Source: Discostella pseudostelligera (Eukaryota; Bacillariophyta; Thalassiosirophyceae; Thalassiosirales; Thalassiosiraceae). Taken from it: a stretch of DNA of 64,000 nucleotides. The notes beneath the pieces are model-generated. The model saw only the letters and a list, made by a program, of their open reading frames with translations, did not search any database and was not told where the DNA came from. The translations under genes were made by a program, and so were the position numbers. The DNA is taken from NCBI GenBank assembly GCA_036940085.1, contig JALLBK010000037.1, positions 1 to 64,000 of the forward strand, given 5' to 3'. Positions 1 through 10,977 of this stretch are shown here, piece after piece; position 1 is the stretch's first letter; every line of letters begins with the position of its first letter.

Positions 1-190
1 CCCCGTGCTGTCCGGGTCTCCTGCCCAACAAACCCCCGGGCTGTCCGGGTCTCCTTGCAGGAGTTTTGTGCTTCCCTCTTGCTTAATGGAGATACCTTCA
101 TTTCTTTTATAACTTAAGTTTGTGTCGCTCTGAGCTCCCATCAGGAACCCTGAGAGAGCGTCGGTCATCTTCTACAACATGGGCGAACTG
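1..190. other. Gene-free edge with a 15-bp direct repeat
   Basis: The 15-mer GCTGTCCGGGTCTCC occurs at 7-21 and again at 40-54. No gene is supported in this stretch. Confidence 0.5.
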
Positions 191-199
191 CATTCAGAT

Positions 200-790
200 A
201 TCTGCACCTCTGCACCTCCACCTCTGAATCTGCACTGATGCGCAACAGCAGCACCTTTGCACCTGCTCAGCATCTCTGCATCACAGCATATCTGCACCAC
301 CTCTATACCACCTTTTGTACCTCTTCAGCAGCTTAGCACCTCCATATTTTCACACCTGCACCTGCTCTGCATCTCTATATCTTCACCTCTGCATCTCCGC
401 CTCTCCGCTCCTCTTCTCCTGTGCAGTTTTGCCCCTCTGCTCCTCTGCTCCTTTACTCCTCAGCACACCCATATCTGGACCCGCACCTCTGCACTCTCTC
501 TGTACTTCCTCTGCACATTCCCCTCTTCATCTCTGCACTTCCTCTGTACCTCCTCTTCACCTCTGCACCTCAGCAGCACCACCATATCTGCACCTGCACC
601 TGCACCTGCACCTGCACCTGCACCTGCACCTGCACCTGCAATCTGCACTTCTGCACTTCTGCACTTCTGCACTTCTGCACTTCTGCACCTCTGATCCTCT
701 ACACCTCTGAACCTCTGAACCTCTGAACCCTGAACTTCTGAACCCTGAACCTCTGAACCTCTGAACCTCGTCTGCACCTTGTCAATGCCT
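200..790. repeat. CTGCAC-rich minisatellite tract
   Basis: Pyrimidine-rich tandem DNA built from variants of CTCTGCACCT. It holds a pure (CTGCAC)n block at about 588-640, followed by five GCACTTCT units (to about 686) and CTCTGAAC units (to about 770). It is open in several frames on both strands only because the repeat lacks stops, and I see no protein-like composition. Treated as non-coding repeat. Confidence 0.85.
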
Positions 791-1199
791 CCTCTTCACC
801 TTGTCTTCAGCTCGTGTGCACCTTGTCTGCACCTGCACCTCTGATTCTGTTTTGTTCTACATCTGCACCTCTGCACCTCATCACCATTGTTAACAACAAT
901 TACATTGTAGATCCACCCAACCATGCTGCTCAGGATGTTGATCAAGGAAGTGGGGGAGTTGTGGACATGACAAGAATGATCCACAACAAGCTGGTGACAT
1001 CTTGAATGCCCCTTCTATCATTCCAGCAGCCCCATCTTCGGTTCAGTTTAATGTTGCTGGGTGCTGGTAGAGGTGGCAGCTCATCTTCGTCTTCAGGATG
1101 TACTGTTTTTACCACTTCTTTTGCAATTACACCTCATCCAGTTCCATTATACACTAATCTGGAGGGGGGGGGTGGTGCACAGCTCTCAACCCTGCCCCA

Positions 1200-2020
1200 G
1201 GCAATACTATCCACCCATTGATCCATGTGCCCAAGCCAGCAAGTGTTCAAAGAAGTTTGTGTGGTCTACCCCTTTGGCAGGTGCCCACTTGAATGAGATC
1301 AAACTGCTGGTAACCAAGTATGAGAGGAAGGCATCTGGTTTGAAGCAGATGTTTTACTTTCAGCAGCTTGCCACTGAGTTAATTGAGCACAAGCAAGGAG
1401 TGGCCTCTCATTTCATCGTCGACAGAGATAATGCTGAGGACCGGATCAAGTTGTCATCTGCAGATTCAACAGCAGTGTGTCAAGAACTTTTCAATATCAA
1501 AGCCCTGCCATCAATACAGTAATGTCGGATGATGATTGCGATAGCATCAAGGGGGCCCAAGATGCTTCTCCTGTATAAGTCTTGCACTACTGAAATGAGG
1601 GATCTTGTCATGCCAGAGTATTCTGCTTTGGACATCTATTTCCATGGTGGGATTACTTTTTCCTGGATATTGTGCAAGATGCTCTTTGGCTTCAACTGCG
1701 ATCTGCTGCTCTAATTGACTTCTTGAAGCACTTTCGTAGTAAGGGCTTTGTCATTACAGTGGAAAGAATGTGGTACATGCTAAGAAGGAGCTGCTGGCAG
1801 TGGGCAACCGGCTTGCTGAGGCTAAGGAGATCTCGTTGGAGATTCCAATCAATATTATCACTCCTGGCTTGACTCTTTGATTAGTCACCGACTTCAAAAA
1901 TCTATTTGAGGAACATATGCTCCAAGAGGAAAAGATGAAGGGGCTGAATGGTACCAAGCATAATGATCAGAAGTCAGTAATGGTGGAGATTTGAGTTATT
2001 TTGGCCAAGGCAACTGAGGT
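1200..2020 (+). pseudogene. Decayed gag-like retroelement reading frame
   Basis: Coherent protein-like segments are spread over at least two frames with stops. The segment around 1258-1520 contains FYFQQLATELIEHKQG and ends in a stop. The next segment around 1590-1870 contains HGGITFSWILCKMLFG. The stretch 1780-2020 reads KKELLAVGNRLAEAKE and later LFEEHMLQEEKMKGL, with in-frame stops. The order and style suggest an LTR-retrotransposon gag-like polyprotein; that is inference from pattern, not a match I can prove. No intact protease, integrase or reverse transcriptase is attached. It is broken and unlikely to give a protein. Confidence 0.4.
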
Positions 2021-3245
2021 ATAAGGCAGTATGAATACGAGTGAGCTATGGTGGAATGATGTCCTTGTTAAATATTTGAGTATCCTACCATCTACGCAGG
2101 TAAGAACAACTTACAAAAATCTGAGGGTACTAGACTGGGAGAGTGTGGGTGAAATCATCTTGTGCCCACAGCATTGCAAAATATTTACTGCAATGAAGGT
2201 GATACCTGTCTAGTAACTGCCTGACAATGATACACATCATCCCTCGAGTTCTAAAATGGCCACCAAGCACCCGGGTGGACAAAATTTGTAGAACTTGGGA
2301 AACCATATTAGCTGCCTTTACTTGTTGTCATTTGAGCCAAAAACCTTCCTTCTTTTCTTATTGTTGCCGATGGTCTTAGGCTATCTCTGGAGGCAGACAA
2401 TTTTGAGTACCCAACCCCATTTTGAGTACTCATTTGGGGTATGCAAATGCATTTCCTGCCAATATTCATCCCAAATAGAGTTGAGTACTCGGGACGAAAA
2501 ATATTCTGCATACCCCATTTGCATACCCCATTTGCATACCCCCTTCCCACCACATTTTTGTCAACTCAACACCAACAACAACAACGATAGATTATGAATC
2601 ATCTTATTGAATAATAGTTAAATCGTTACATGGAGACCATTATTATAGAAGATATGATAATTACTCGACGGGAAAGCGGCCGCCTCCCCTTTTCATGCCT
2701 ACCCGTCAAAGAAATACCATAAATTGTTGATTAATTGACCATATCTTAAACCAAAATAATCATTCTTTTATTCATTAATTTATCATTCTACTGATGTTAA
2801 ATTTGTGTTCATCCGACCTGTATTAGTGACCTTATGCCCCTGCAAGTGATGGCATTACAATGGAGCAAAAGTTATCAACTGAAATATTTTTCTCTCTGAC
2901 CATTACATTGATATTTAAACTCAGAATGATACTCTCTACTGAGACAAATTCAACAGGTTGTTTTTCAGTGCTTTAGTATGCTGCTGTATCTGAGTTAGAA
3001 TGAGTAGAGACTGATTATCGATTTAGATATGATGATCCGCCAATGGGGGTATTGGTTTCAATTGCATGAATAGGAATTTAATTTCTAGGGCCACAACACA
3101 CAAAGAGTCAACTTTAATTATTGGCGAGAGACCTTGCAACATGAGAAAAGATAATGACGGGAGACAAGGGTATGCAAAATGGTGCATGCTCATTTTTCTT
3201 TTGCCTCCAGAGATAAAACACAATTGAACGACGGCCAGTACATTT
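2021..3245. other. AT-rich gene-free DNA with 13-bp tandem repeat
   Basis: No gene is supported. A 13-mer GCATACCCCATTT repeats at 2508-2520 and 2521-2533, with a partial third copy to 2543. An inverted relative lies near 2432-2450. GAGTACTC occurs several times around 2400-2490. This could be the edge of a small decayed mobile element. Confidence 0.45.
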
Positions 3246-3249
3246 GAAG

Positions 3250-3478
3250 GGGTACGCAAGTTGATTTGAGTACTTTTGGCACCATAGTTCTGAAAATTTG
3301 GCTCCACGGTTCAAAAAATGGCATCATGGTTCCGAAAATTTGGCTTCACGAAAATATGCTCGTGGTTAAAAAAATTGGTACCAACATTCCAGAAATTGGT
3401 ACCACAGTTCCAAAATGGCACCACGGTGTGGAAAATTGGCACCACAGTTTGGAAAATTGGCACCACAGTGTGGAAATG
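3250..3478. repeat. Tandem repeat, unit about 20 bp
   Basis: Variants of the unit AAAATTGGCACCACAGTTT are repeated roughly ten times. The copies are more degenerate at the left (3260-3360) and nearly identical at the right (3410-3475). Open frames across it are repeat artefacts. Confidence 0.75.
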
Positions 3479-3920
3479 AGAAGACTCATGCTTATTGTGG
3501 CAAGAAGTGCAGTGGTGGGGTGTGTTGTCGGAACAGGTCGAGTTCAACTCGCTTTCATGAGCTGTGGTCATTGGCTCCATCAACTTCAAGCTTGCTGATT
3601 TTTTTCAACACAATGCTCATATTTATAAAATTCTGTGTTTTATTGCATAGGCATCACAGATGCTTACCGAAGTCATTCACAAGACTGCGAACTGCACACT
3701 GCTCGGGGCGCATTCATTGTCATCCCACGAGTCGGGAGCGACAAACAATCTTAGCAGCATAAGGGTAGAGGGTCAGCAGAGCAGCTAGGTTGGTGGGAGT
3801 AGAATATGGCGGAGTGGCTAGGGTACTAACTCCAATTGAGTAACCCATGGAATCACTGCATCCACCAAGACCACAAGGTGGGGGAATGGGTAGAACAAAA
3901 ATCTCTGAAAACAAGATTAA
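3479..3920. other. Gene-free spacer
   Basis: I see no gene, repeat array or RNA gene here. It links the 20-bp repeat to the large satellite. Confidence 0.4.
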
Positions 3921-4470
3921 ATGATGCCGGGTGTTGCAGATGTTTGGAGGTTACATTCTTAATCTGTTCCTGTCTTTATGCAAATGAGGTGAATCGCAAG
4001 AAGTGGCTTCTTTGTATTACACTGCCACCCAGCCCAGTTCATTCTACCACCAGGGAATGAACCCAGTTAATCCTACCAACTGGGAATGAACCTGGAACAT
4101 ATTGTTATACCTAACCTGGGAATGTACTTAGTTCATCACACCACCTGGAAACACACTGGGAACAAACCTGGTTTGTTCTACTACCTAGGAACAAACCTGG
4201 TTCATTCTACCACCAAACCCAGTTCATTCTATCACCAAACCCAGTTTATCCCACCACCTTGGAATGAACCTGGCACATAATATCTAACCTGGGAATAAAC
4301 TTTGTTCATCCTACCACCTGGAAACACACTGGGAACAAACCTGTTCGACTACCTTTAAGTGATGCCGGGTGTTGCAGATGTTTGGAGGTTACATTCTTAA
4401 TCTGTTCCTGTCTTTATGCAAATGAGGTGAATCACAAGAAGTGGTCTTGTATTATGCTGCCACCCAGCCC
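3921..4470. repeat. Segmental duplication at the head of the satellite
   Basis: A segment of about 110 bp beginning GATGCCGGGTGTTGCAGATG is present near 3924 and again near 4362, with only a few differences. Both copies continue into CCACCCAGCCCAGTTCATTC and then satellite units. The copies are about 438 bp apart, so a head segment plus several satellite units was duplicated as one block. Confidence 0.8.
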
Positions 4471-6232
4471 AGTTCATTCTACAACCAGGGAGTGAACCCA
4501 GTTTATCCTACCACCTGGGAATGAACCGGGAAAATAATATACCTAACCTGTAATGAACTTAGTTCATCACACCACCCAGAAACACACTGGGAACAAACCA
4601 GGTTTGTTCTACTATCTAGGAACAAACCTGGTTCATTCTACCACCAAACCCAGTTTATTCCACCACCTTGGAATGAACCAGGCACATAATATCTAACCTC
4701 ACAATGAACTTTGTTCATCCTGCGATGTGAAATGACATATAACACTGCCACACAATATCTAACCTGGGAATGAACTTTGTTCATTATACCACCTGGAAAC
4801 ACACTGGGAACAAACCTTGTTTGGTCGACTACCTAGGAACAAACCTGTTTCATTCTACCACTTGGGAATGAATCGTTCATTTTACCACCAGGGAATGAAC
4901 CCAGTTTATCCTACCATCTGGGAATGAATCTGGCTCATAATATCTAACCTGGGAATGAACTTAGTTCATCCTACCACCTGGAAACAAACTGGGAACAAAC
5001 TGGGAACAAACCTGGTTTGTTACCACCTAGGAACAAACCTGGTTTGTTCTACCACCTGAGATTGAACTTCATTCTACCACCAGGGAATGAACCCAGTTCA
5101 TCCTACCACCTGAAAATAAACCTGACACATAATATCTAACCTGGGAATGAACTTAGTTCATCCTACCACCTGGAATCACACTGGGAACAAACCTTTGTTC
5201 TACCACCTGGGAATGAACCCAGTTCTTTCTATCACCAGGGAACACAACCAGTTTATCCTAGTACCACCTGGGAATGAGTCCTCTGACTCATAATATCTAA
5301 CCTGGGAATGAACTTTGTTCATCCTACCACCTGGAAACACACTGGGAACAAACCTGGTTTGTTCTACTACCAGGAACAAACCTGGTTCATTTTACAACCT
5401 GCTGGGAATGAACCCAGTTCATTTTACCACGAGGGAACAAAATCAGATTATCCTACCACCTGGGAATGAACCTGATACATAATATCTAACCTGAGAATGA
5501 ACTTTGTTCATCATACCACCTGAAAACACACTGGGAACTAACCTTGTTTGGTCTACCAGCACCTAAGGAACAAACCTGGTTCATTCTACCACTTGGGAAT
5601 GAATCCAGTTTATTTTACCACCAGGGAATGAACCCAGTTTATCCTACCACCTGGGAATGAATCCTCTGACTCATAATATCTAACCTGGGAATGAACTTAC
5701 TTCATCCTTCATCCTACCACCTGGAAACACACTGGGAACAAACCTGGTTTGTTTTACCACCTAGGAACAAACCTGGTTTGTTCTACCACCACTTGGGAAT
5801 GAACCCAGTTCATTCGACCACCAGGGAACAAACCCAGTTTATCCTGCCACCTGAAAATGAACCTGGCACAGCATAATAATATCTAACCTCACAATGAACT
5901 TAGTTCATCATACCACCTGGAAACACACTGGGAACAACAAACCCGGGGTTGTTCTACCACCTGGGACAGAACCCAGTTCATTCTACCACCAGGGAACAAA
6001 ACCAGTTTATTCTACCACCTGGGATTGAACCTGACACATAATATCTAGTAACCTGGGAATGAACTTAGTTCATCATACCACCTGGAAACACACTGGGAAC
6101 AAACCTTGTTTGGTCTACCACCTAAGCAGGAATAAACCTGGTTCATTCTACCACTTGAGAATGAATCCAGTTCATTTTACCACCAGGGAATGAACCCAGT
6201 TTATCCTACCACCTGGGAATGAATCTGGCTCA
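4034..6232. repeat. 2.2-kb satellite of palindromic subunits with 160-200-bp higher order
   Basis: Subunits of 25-30 bp alternate in orientation. GTTCATTC...GAATGAAC (for example 4037-4062), GAACAAACCTGGTTTGTTC (perfect 19-bp palindrome, 4160-4178) and ATGAACTTAGTTCAT (4955-4969) are self-complementary. A marker CATAATATCTAACCTG recurs near 4278, 4684, 4937, 5128, 5289, 5480, 5675, 5876 and 6040, giving a higher-order period of about 160-200 bp. There is no fixed repeat/variable spacer layout, so it is not CRISPR. Short ORFs inside are artefacts. Confidence 0.88.
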
Positions 6233-6791
6233 TAATTTTGCATAGGAACTCTATTGCTATACCTGTTGCTGTGTTTAGGTAAACCACAACCTTGCATCTC
6301 GAACTTGTTATAACACTGGTACCTGGCACTTTTGTAATGATTTAAGAAATCCTTTTGGTGGTGCATCATGTAAAATGTAAAGTGAGGCGAAGAAGGATGA
6401 TTAGAGGTCTGTCCCACCAGTCATGATTCCCGACACCTGACACTGACAGCAGGTAGGGGGTAATTCCCTACTTTGGGATTCTCAATTCCTTCACATGATT
6501 CCAAAAATTCAGTCTTGGGATGGCTCAGGAATCATACATAGAGAGTATATAGTTATGCTGGTGACTTAAAAACATAAACAAGTACAGTACTGACAGTACC
6601 CGAAGGGAATGGAAGAGACAGAGGGCACATATAAGAAGTAAGAAGGATCATGAAGTTGGCCCTACTACCTCTGTGTCTGATGATTCCTTGCATGATGTGC
6701 ATTCTTTATTTGTTGTTGGACTACAGCCAACATTCAAGAAGCTGTTTCAGTCACTGAAACAATCACCATCATCACTGCAGCATTGCTGTAG
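6233..6791. other. Gene-free DNA left of the transposon
   Basis: No gene recognised. Bases about 6655-6785 read as an open stretch (VHSLFVVGLQPTFKKLFQSL), possibly part of an older element split by the hAT insertion. The 8 bases 6784-6791 (TGCTGTAG) are the left target-site duplication. Confidence 0.35.
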
Positions 6792-8142
6792 CAGACCTAG
6801 AAATAGGTCACCATCCTATTTGGATAGGATAGGACGGCAATTTTCATATTGACCTATCCTATAGGTTAGGATATTTACCAAGTGTCTTGCCTATTTTAGG
6901 TCATAGGATATGATTTTTGCTCTTTCCTATGATTTTTTGTAGGTTAACCTACCAAAACCTATGCTAGGTTGACCTATATCATCACTACAAGAAAGCATGC
7001 TTAAACACATAAAACAAGCATTCAAATATTATGCAGTTCCAAAGTAGTAGATTAGTAATTAGGTGCTATCAATGTTTGGAACCATCTGGTTGCAAATAAC
7101 TTAATGAAATATGAAACATGCAATTTCCACTTTCCACCACCTCAATCATCATCATCATCATCATCATCATCCTCACCTTCTTCATCCTCTTCTTCTCCCA
7201 CCTCCCACCTTAGTAGTTGTCTCATCCTCTTCTTCAACATCATTCTCCTCCTCATCATCAGCAAACAAGTGTGCATACATGGGAAAATCCTCTACAAAAA
7301 TTGACTTCTCAATGTTGAGGAACTCTGTAGCATCACGTTCATTCTGTTCATCCCAATCATTATCCTTGAACCGTTTAATAAACATCTCTTTCACCAATTG
7401 TCTAGGACAATGAATTCTCTGGAGCCAATGCTTTGTCATTACCAGTCTCTCGTAGAAACGGAAATTGGTGCTTGCACGGTGTTCATCTGCAAGGAAGCCT
7501 GCTTGACTAAAAGAGACTCACAATCCACTTCTGCTGAAATATGTGGGCACAGTTGGCCCACGCCGACATTGTAAATAGCTGGAAACTGAACCTTGTGATC
7601 TTGAAGATACTTTGCGATGTTGTAATTTCCTGCTCCATTGGCAACGGCACACGATGATGGTGATGGCGGGCACCGGCGACAGCGATGGCAATGATGGCTA
7701 AGCCATGCTCCGACGATGCAACATGACTCTTGAATGAATCTCTTGCGTATGACACTGACATTGACAGCTCTCTTTGATGACGAGAGAACGATGACGCAAC
7801 AGCGATGGATGGATGGCAACGCGAGGCAAATGAATCTCTCTCCTCACTGTAAGGGTGGGTGATGAGCTGTAATGAGTATGGAGTGATGTTGGATATGGAT
7901 AGATGGTGCGTGGTGGTGTCAAGAGATGCACCTATTGGTTTGTGGGTTAGACAAAGGAATTAGTAGTACTTGACCCTCCAAATTGGCACCAAAGGGAAAA
8001 AGCCCCCCCTCAAATTGCACAGGGCATAGGACAGCATAGGCAGCCTATTTCCATAGGTAAGCAAAAAATGCTCTGACCTATCCTATCCTATGTAGGCCAA
8101 CCTAAATACTCAAAATTGTAGGCTAACCTATTTCTAGGTCTG
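6792..8142 (-). mobile_element. hAT-type DNA transposon (1,351 bp, defective)
   Basis: The left end starts CAGACCTAGAAATAGGT, and the right end is its reverse complement, ACCTATTTCTAGGTCTG (8126-8142). Subterminal regions on both sides are rich in further copies of CCTATCC/TAGGATAGG and ATAGG. The flanks TGCTGTAG (6784-6791) and TGCTGCAG (8143-8150) match at 7 of 8 bases, fitting the 8-bp target duplication typical of the hAT superfamily. The interior carries the dimerisation part of a hAT transposase on the minus strand, broken by a frameshift. The element is probably non-autonomous and fairly old, judging from the diverged duplication and damaged gene. Confidence 0.85.
7182..7819 (-). pseudogene. 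hAT transposase C-terminal (dimerisation) remnant
   Basis: Reading leftward on the minus strand, one frame gives NYNIAKYLQDHKVQFPAIYN then GQLCPHISAEVDCESL. It then leaves frame in a T-run near 7509-7512. The second frame continues FSQAGFLADEHRAS, then FYERLVMTKHWLQRI and a basic/acidic tail ending at 7182. The (E)SLFSQAG motif followed by R...ERL...KHWL is the conserved hAT dimerisation region (Dimer_Tnp_hAT). Upstream residues 1-60 of the first frame are not recognisable, and the catalytic DDE part and BED zinc finger are absent. The single frameshift and N-terminal loss make it a pseudogene. Confidence 0.8.
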
Positions 8143-8154
8143 TGCTGCAGTTGA

Positions 8155-8290
8155 ACAGTACCAGTAGCAGGAGCAGTAGCAGCAGCCAGCAGGAGCAGGA
8201 GCACGAGCAAGAGCAGGGGCAGGGGCAGGGGCAGGGGCAGGGGTAGGGGTAGGGGTAGGGGTAGGGGCAGAGGCAGAGGCAGAGGCAGAG

Positions 8291-8348
<58 letters not shown>

Positions 8349-8450
8349 CAGCAGGAGCAGGAGCAGCAGCAGCAGGAGGAGCAGCAGGATCAGGAGTATC
8401 TTGGAGCAGGAAGAGGAGCAGCAGCAGCAGCCAGCAGCAGTGGCAGGAGG
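8155..8450. repeat. G-rich hexamer array with G-quadruplex potential
   Basis: Consecutive blocks of six-base units: (GGGGCA) about 4, (GGGGTA) about 4, one GGGGCA, (GAGGCA) about 4, then (GGAGCA) about 10, ending in GCAGCA. The GGGGCA/GGGGTA part (about 8215-8268) has eight or more runs of four G. Both strands are open through it (Ala/Pro, Leu or Gln/Glu homopolymers), which is an artefact of the repeat. Confidence 0.85.
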
Positions 8451-8519
8451 TTTGAGGGCAGTATGAATTTTGAATGCCAAGAACCACAAGGCAGGATGAT
8501 GATGTGGGTGTGGGGCAGC

Positions 8520-9675
8520 GGGCTTGCTAAGCAGAAGTTATCAGTCAGCAGGAGGTTTTGGGTTAGGGGATGATGAGGATGGGATGGTGCGGCTTGGGTG
8601 GTGATGGACACCATCACTCATAAGACCATGGCTTGTTTGTTTGCAGAGATATCTCCAAAAGCTGATTCATATCAAGCTGAAACAATTGGACTGTACTCGA
8701 TTCACATATTTATCAAAGCTCTCTCTGAACACTTCTCTCTGGACTCCTGGTTGGTGGAGATTTGCTGTGACAATGAGACGGTGCCCAAAGAAGCAGAAGG
8801 TCACCCAAAATGGGTGTACATGGGTATGGCTACTAGCGCAGATGTATTCCAAGGCATTCGAGCAATTATGAGGTCTATCAGGAAGCTAGAGTGGATATAC
8901 ACATGGGTTAAAGCTCATATGGATGAGGTCCTACCATGGGCAGATCTGACAAGGCCTCAGCAACTGAATGTAATGTGCAATGCACTCACAAAACAAGTGG
9001 TCAATAGGATACTATACTGGAGCGATGGCGACCCGGTAGCTCCCATGTGCCAACTTCTTCCACTGGAAAACTGCACAGTCTTCATCGATGGAGTTAAGCA
9101 AACTGCTACCCAGTGAACAGACTTTGTTACTCATGTGGAAAGCATCAAGCCAAACTCTTTTTGACCTCAGAAATCTGTTAGACAGCACAACAGTTTGAAG
9201 AAGTGGATTGGGAAAATCTCCACAGGGCGCTTGAGAAGAAACCAGACGGTTTCAGGACCTGGCTAGCAAAACAACACTCCAACTTCTGTGCTATGCCTCC
9301 TCTACAAATGCAACGGTGGTTCGGAGTGGAAGACAGTCATTGTCCAAGCTGTCTCAAAGAAGAAGAGAGAGCGAGCCACCTCTGTCGTTGCACAAGAAAC
9401 CCAGACAGGAGGAATTTATCGGAGGATTGCTCAAATGGATGTCAACAGGAGACAACACTCATCCAGATATCATTTGGTGGGTGGACCGATACATTCTAGG
9501 CCTGGGTGAAACTGTGGCGCAAGATATCCCAGAGTCCATCGCAGCCCTGGTGGAATCACAGCAATTGATTGGCTGGAGGAATTTCATGGAAGGCAGAGTC
9601 AGCGTTCACTTCCACCATTTGCAATTTATTCATCTGATTAAGGCAAGCACACCACTCATGATGGCATCCAACTAG
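8520..9675 (+). pseudogene. Retroelement 3' remnant: RNase H-like domain plus zinc-binding tail
   Basis: The frame ending at 9116 holds an RNase H-like pattern: SPKADSYQAETIGLY (conserved acidic E in a helix), VEICCDNETV (D in a strand), WVKAHMDE and LNVMCNALTKQV. After a stop at 9116 a second frame carries DWENLHRALEKKPDGFRTWL and a zinc-like motif CPSCLKEEERASHLCRC. A frameshift near 9395-9425 leads to LKWMSTGDNTHPDIIWW and IGWRNFMEGRVSV. This order is the 3' part of a reverse transcriptase polyprotein found in non-LTR-like algal elements; the RT domain itself is missing upstream. At least one stop and one frameshift show it is dead. The family assignment is inference. Confidence 0.6.
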
Positions 9676-9847
9676 ATGAAGACCTTTATATCCAAATTAC
9701 TACTACACATCACTCATTCAAATTATTGCCAATGTCCAACTACTCTAGGACGACATCCAAAATATCATGACCATGGCGTCCGATGGCTACTAGTAGTAGC
9801 CCGGTGGAGAGGGATAGCCAAGAAGTAAGCCTGCACACCTCATCTAC

Positions 9848-10063
9848 ATGATATGGACAGTGGACGGTGTCGAGGATTTGGTCTCAATCTGTCGAGAAGC
9901 GATATGGAAAGCAAGTTTCTGAAGGGGCTTTGTTTGTCCCCTTTTATGATGAGCGCGATGGAGCCATATTCTTTGATATATTGTCCATACTACTGAGATT
10001 TCGCCCCAACCAAGCAAATATGTCTAATATATATGACATCGCCGGAGGGGATGGCAAGTTTCA
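9848..10063 (+). pseudogene. Possible broken reading frame with methyltransferase-like glycine motif
   Basis: An ATG at 9848 opens VDGVEDLVSICREAIWKAS and meets a stop. The neighbouring frame then continues GALFVPFYDERDG and NIYDIAGGDGKFQ, followed by GTGGGT, a possible splice donor. The hydrophobic-D-x-G-G-x-G pattern recalls motif I of SAM-dependent methyltransferases, but nothing else supports that. It could equally be chance open DNA. Confidence 0.2.
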
Positions 10064-10945
10064 GGTGGGTGGGGGTGATAGAAGTCGAGTTATAAGGGAA
10101 AACGCAGTGTGGCTCGACGTCGTACGGGCAACAATATGTGGAGAGACAATATACATGGATATATATGATAATTAATGATATATTCATAATCCAACAACAC
10201 CCGACTATTATTTTTATTATTACACATCTATTGAAGCCTCAGCAAGCCTGTATCTTCATAATTGACTGCAGGGTACCATATTTTATCGATTACGCCCCAG
10301 ATGAGGTCAATAGCGACCTGTTCCGCCGCCCAAACCATGGTACATCTATTCTATACATAATTGGGGAGAGATGTTCAGTGGGCTCGGACAGAGAGTAATA
10401 GCACCATTACGATGATATTGTCATCGGACAAATGGGGACAATCGATTTTGGGGTGTAATGTGTGCTCCATCATGTCTTTGAGTGGATCAATCAGCTTGAA
10501 GCTGCAGGCTGAATGGTGGAGTATTATATATCAAAATTATTCTCGGCTCAAGAGCTATTTAGATATGTACTTTGTTTTGGTGTCGCAGTGATATATTTAG
10601 ATTTATGGGATAAAATGTAAATAACACAAATCGTCGTTTGTCCCTTTTGGCCTGTCCGCATACTACACTTAAACAGGTACAATGGAGGAGCTAGTACTAG
10701 GGGATCAGTTTCGTCCATCACCTGCCGCCATATTCGGTGAGGATGACACAAACAGAACTAGGAAACCAGACTGAATGGACAACAGATGCCAGTTGCTCAG
10801 AGGGAGCAAGTAATCCCTGATTCCAGCCCCACATCGTTGCTGAAGATAACCAATGCTGCCCCAGGCGGCCTTGCTGTGTGTAAACACGGCAATCAAAAAG
10901 AGCCAAGAGTCTTAGTCAGGAAAGTAGAGGACTTAATTTAATATG

Positions 10946-10977
10946 TATTTATTTATTTATTTATTTATTTATTTATT
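10946..10977. repeat. (ATTT)n microsatellite
   Basis: About eight perfect TATT/ATTT units in the spacer before the first gene of the dense region. Confidence 0.9.

Noticed and set aside
257..777. Overlapping ORFs on both strands in the CTGCAC tract
   Set aside because: Minisatellite DNA without stops; no protein-like features.
4034..6232. CRISPR-like array
   Set aside because: Eukaryotic context, repeats diverge, units are palindromic and there are no unique equal-length spacers or cas genes.
7104..7413. Plus-strand Ser/His-rich ORFs
   Set aside because: (CAT/TCA)n run antisense to the hAT transposase acidic tail.
8088..8489. Long Leu- or Pro/Ala-rich minus-strand ORFs
   Set aside because: They are translations of the hexamer repeat; every frame is open for compositional reasons.
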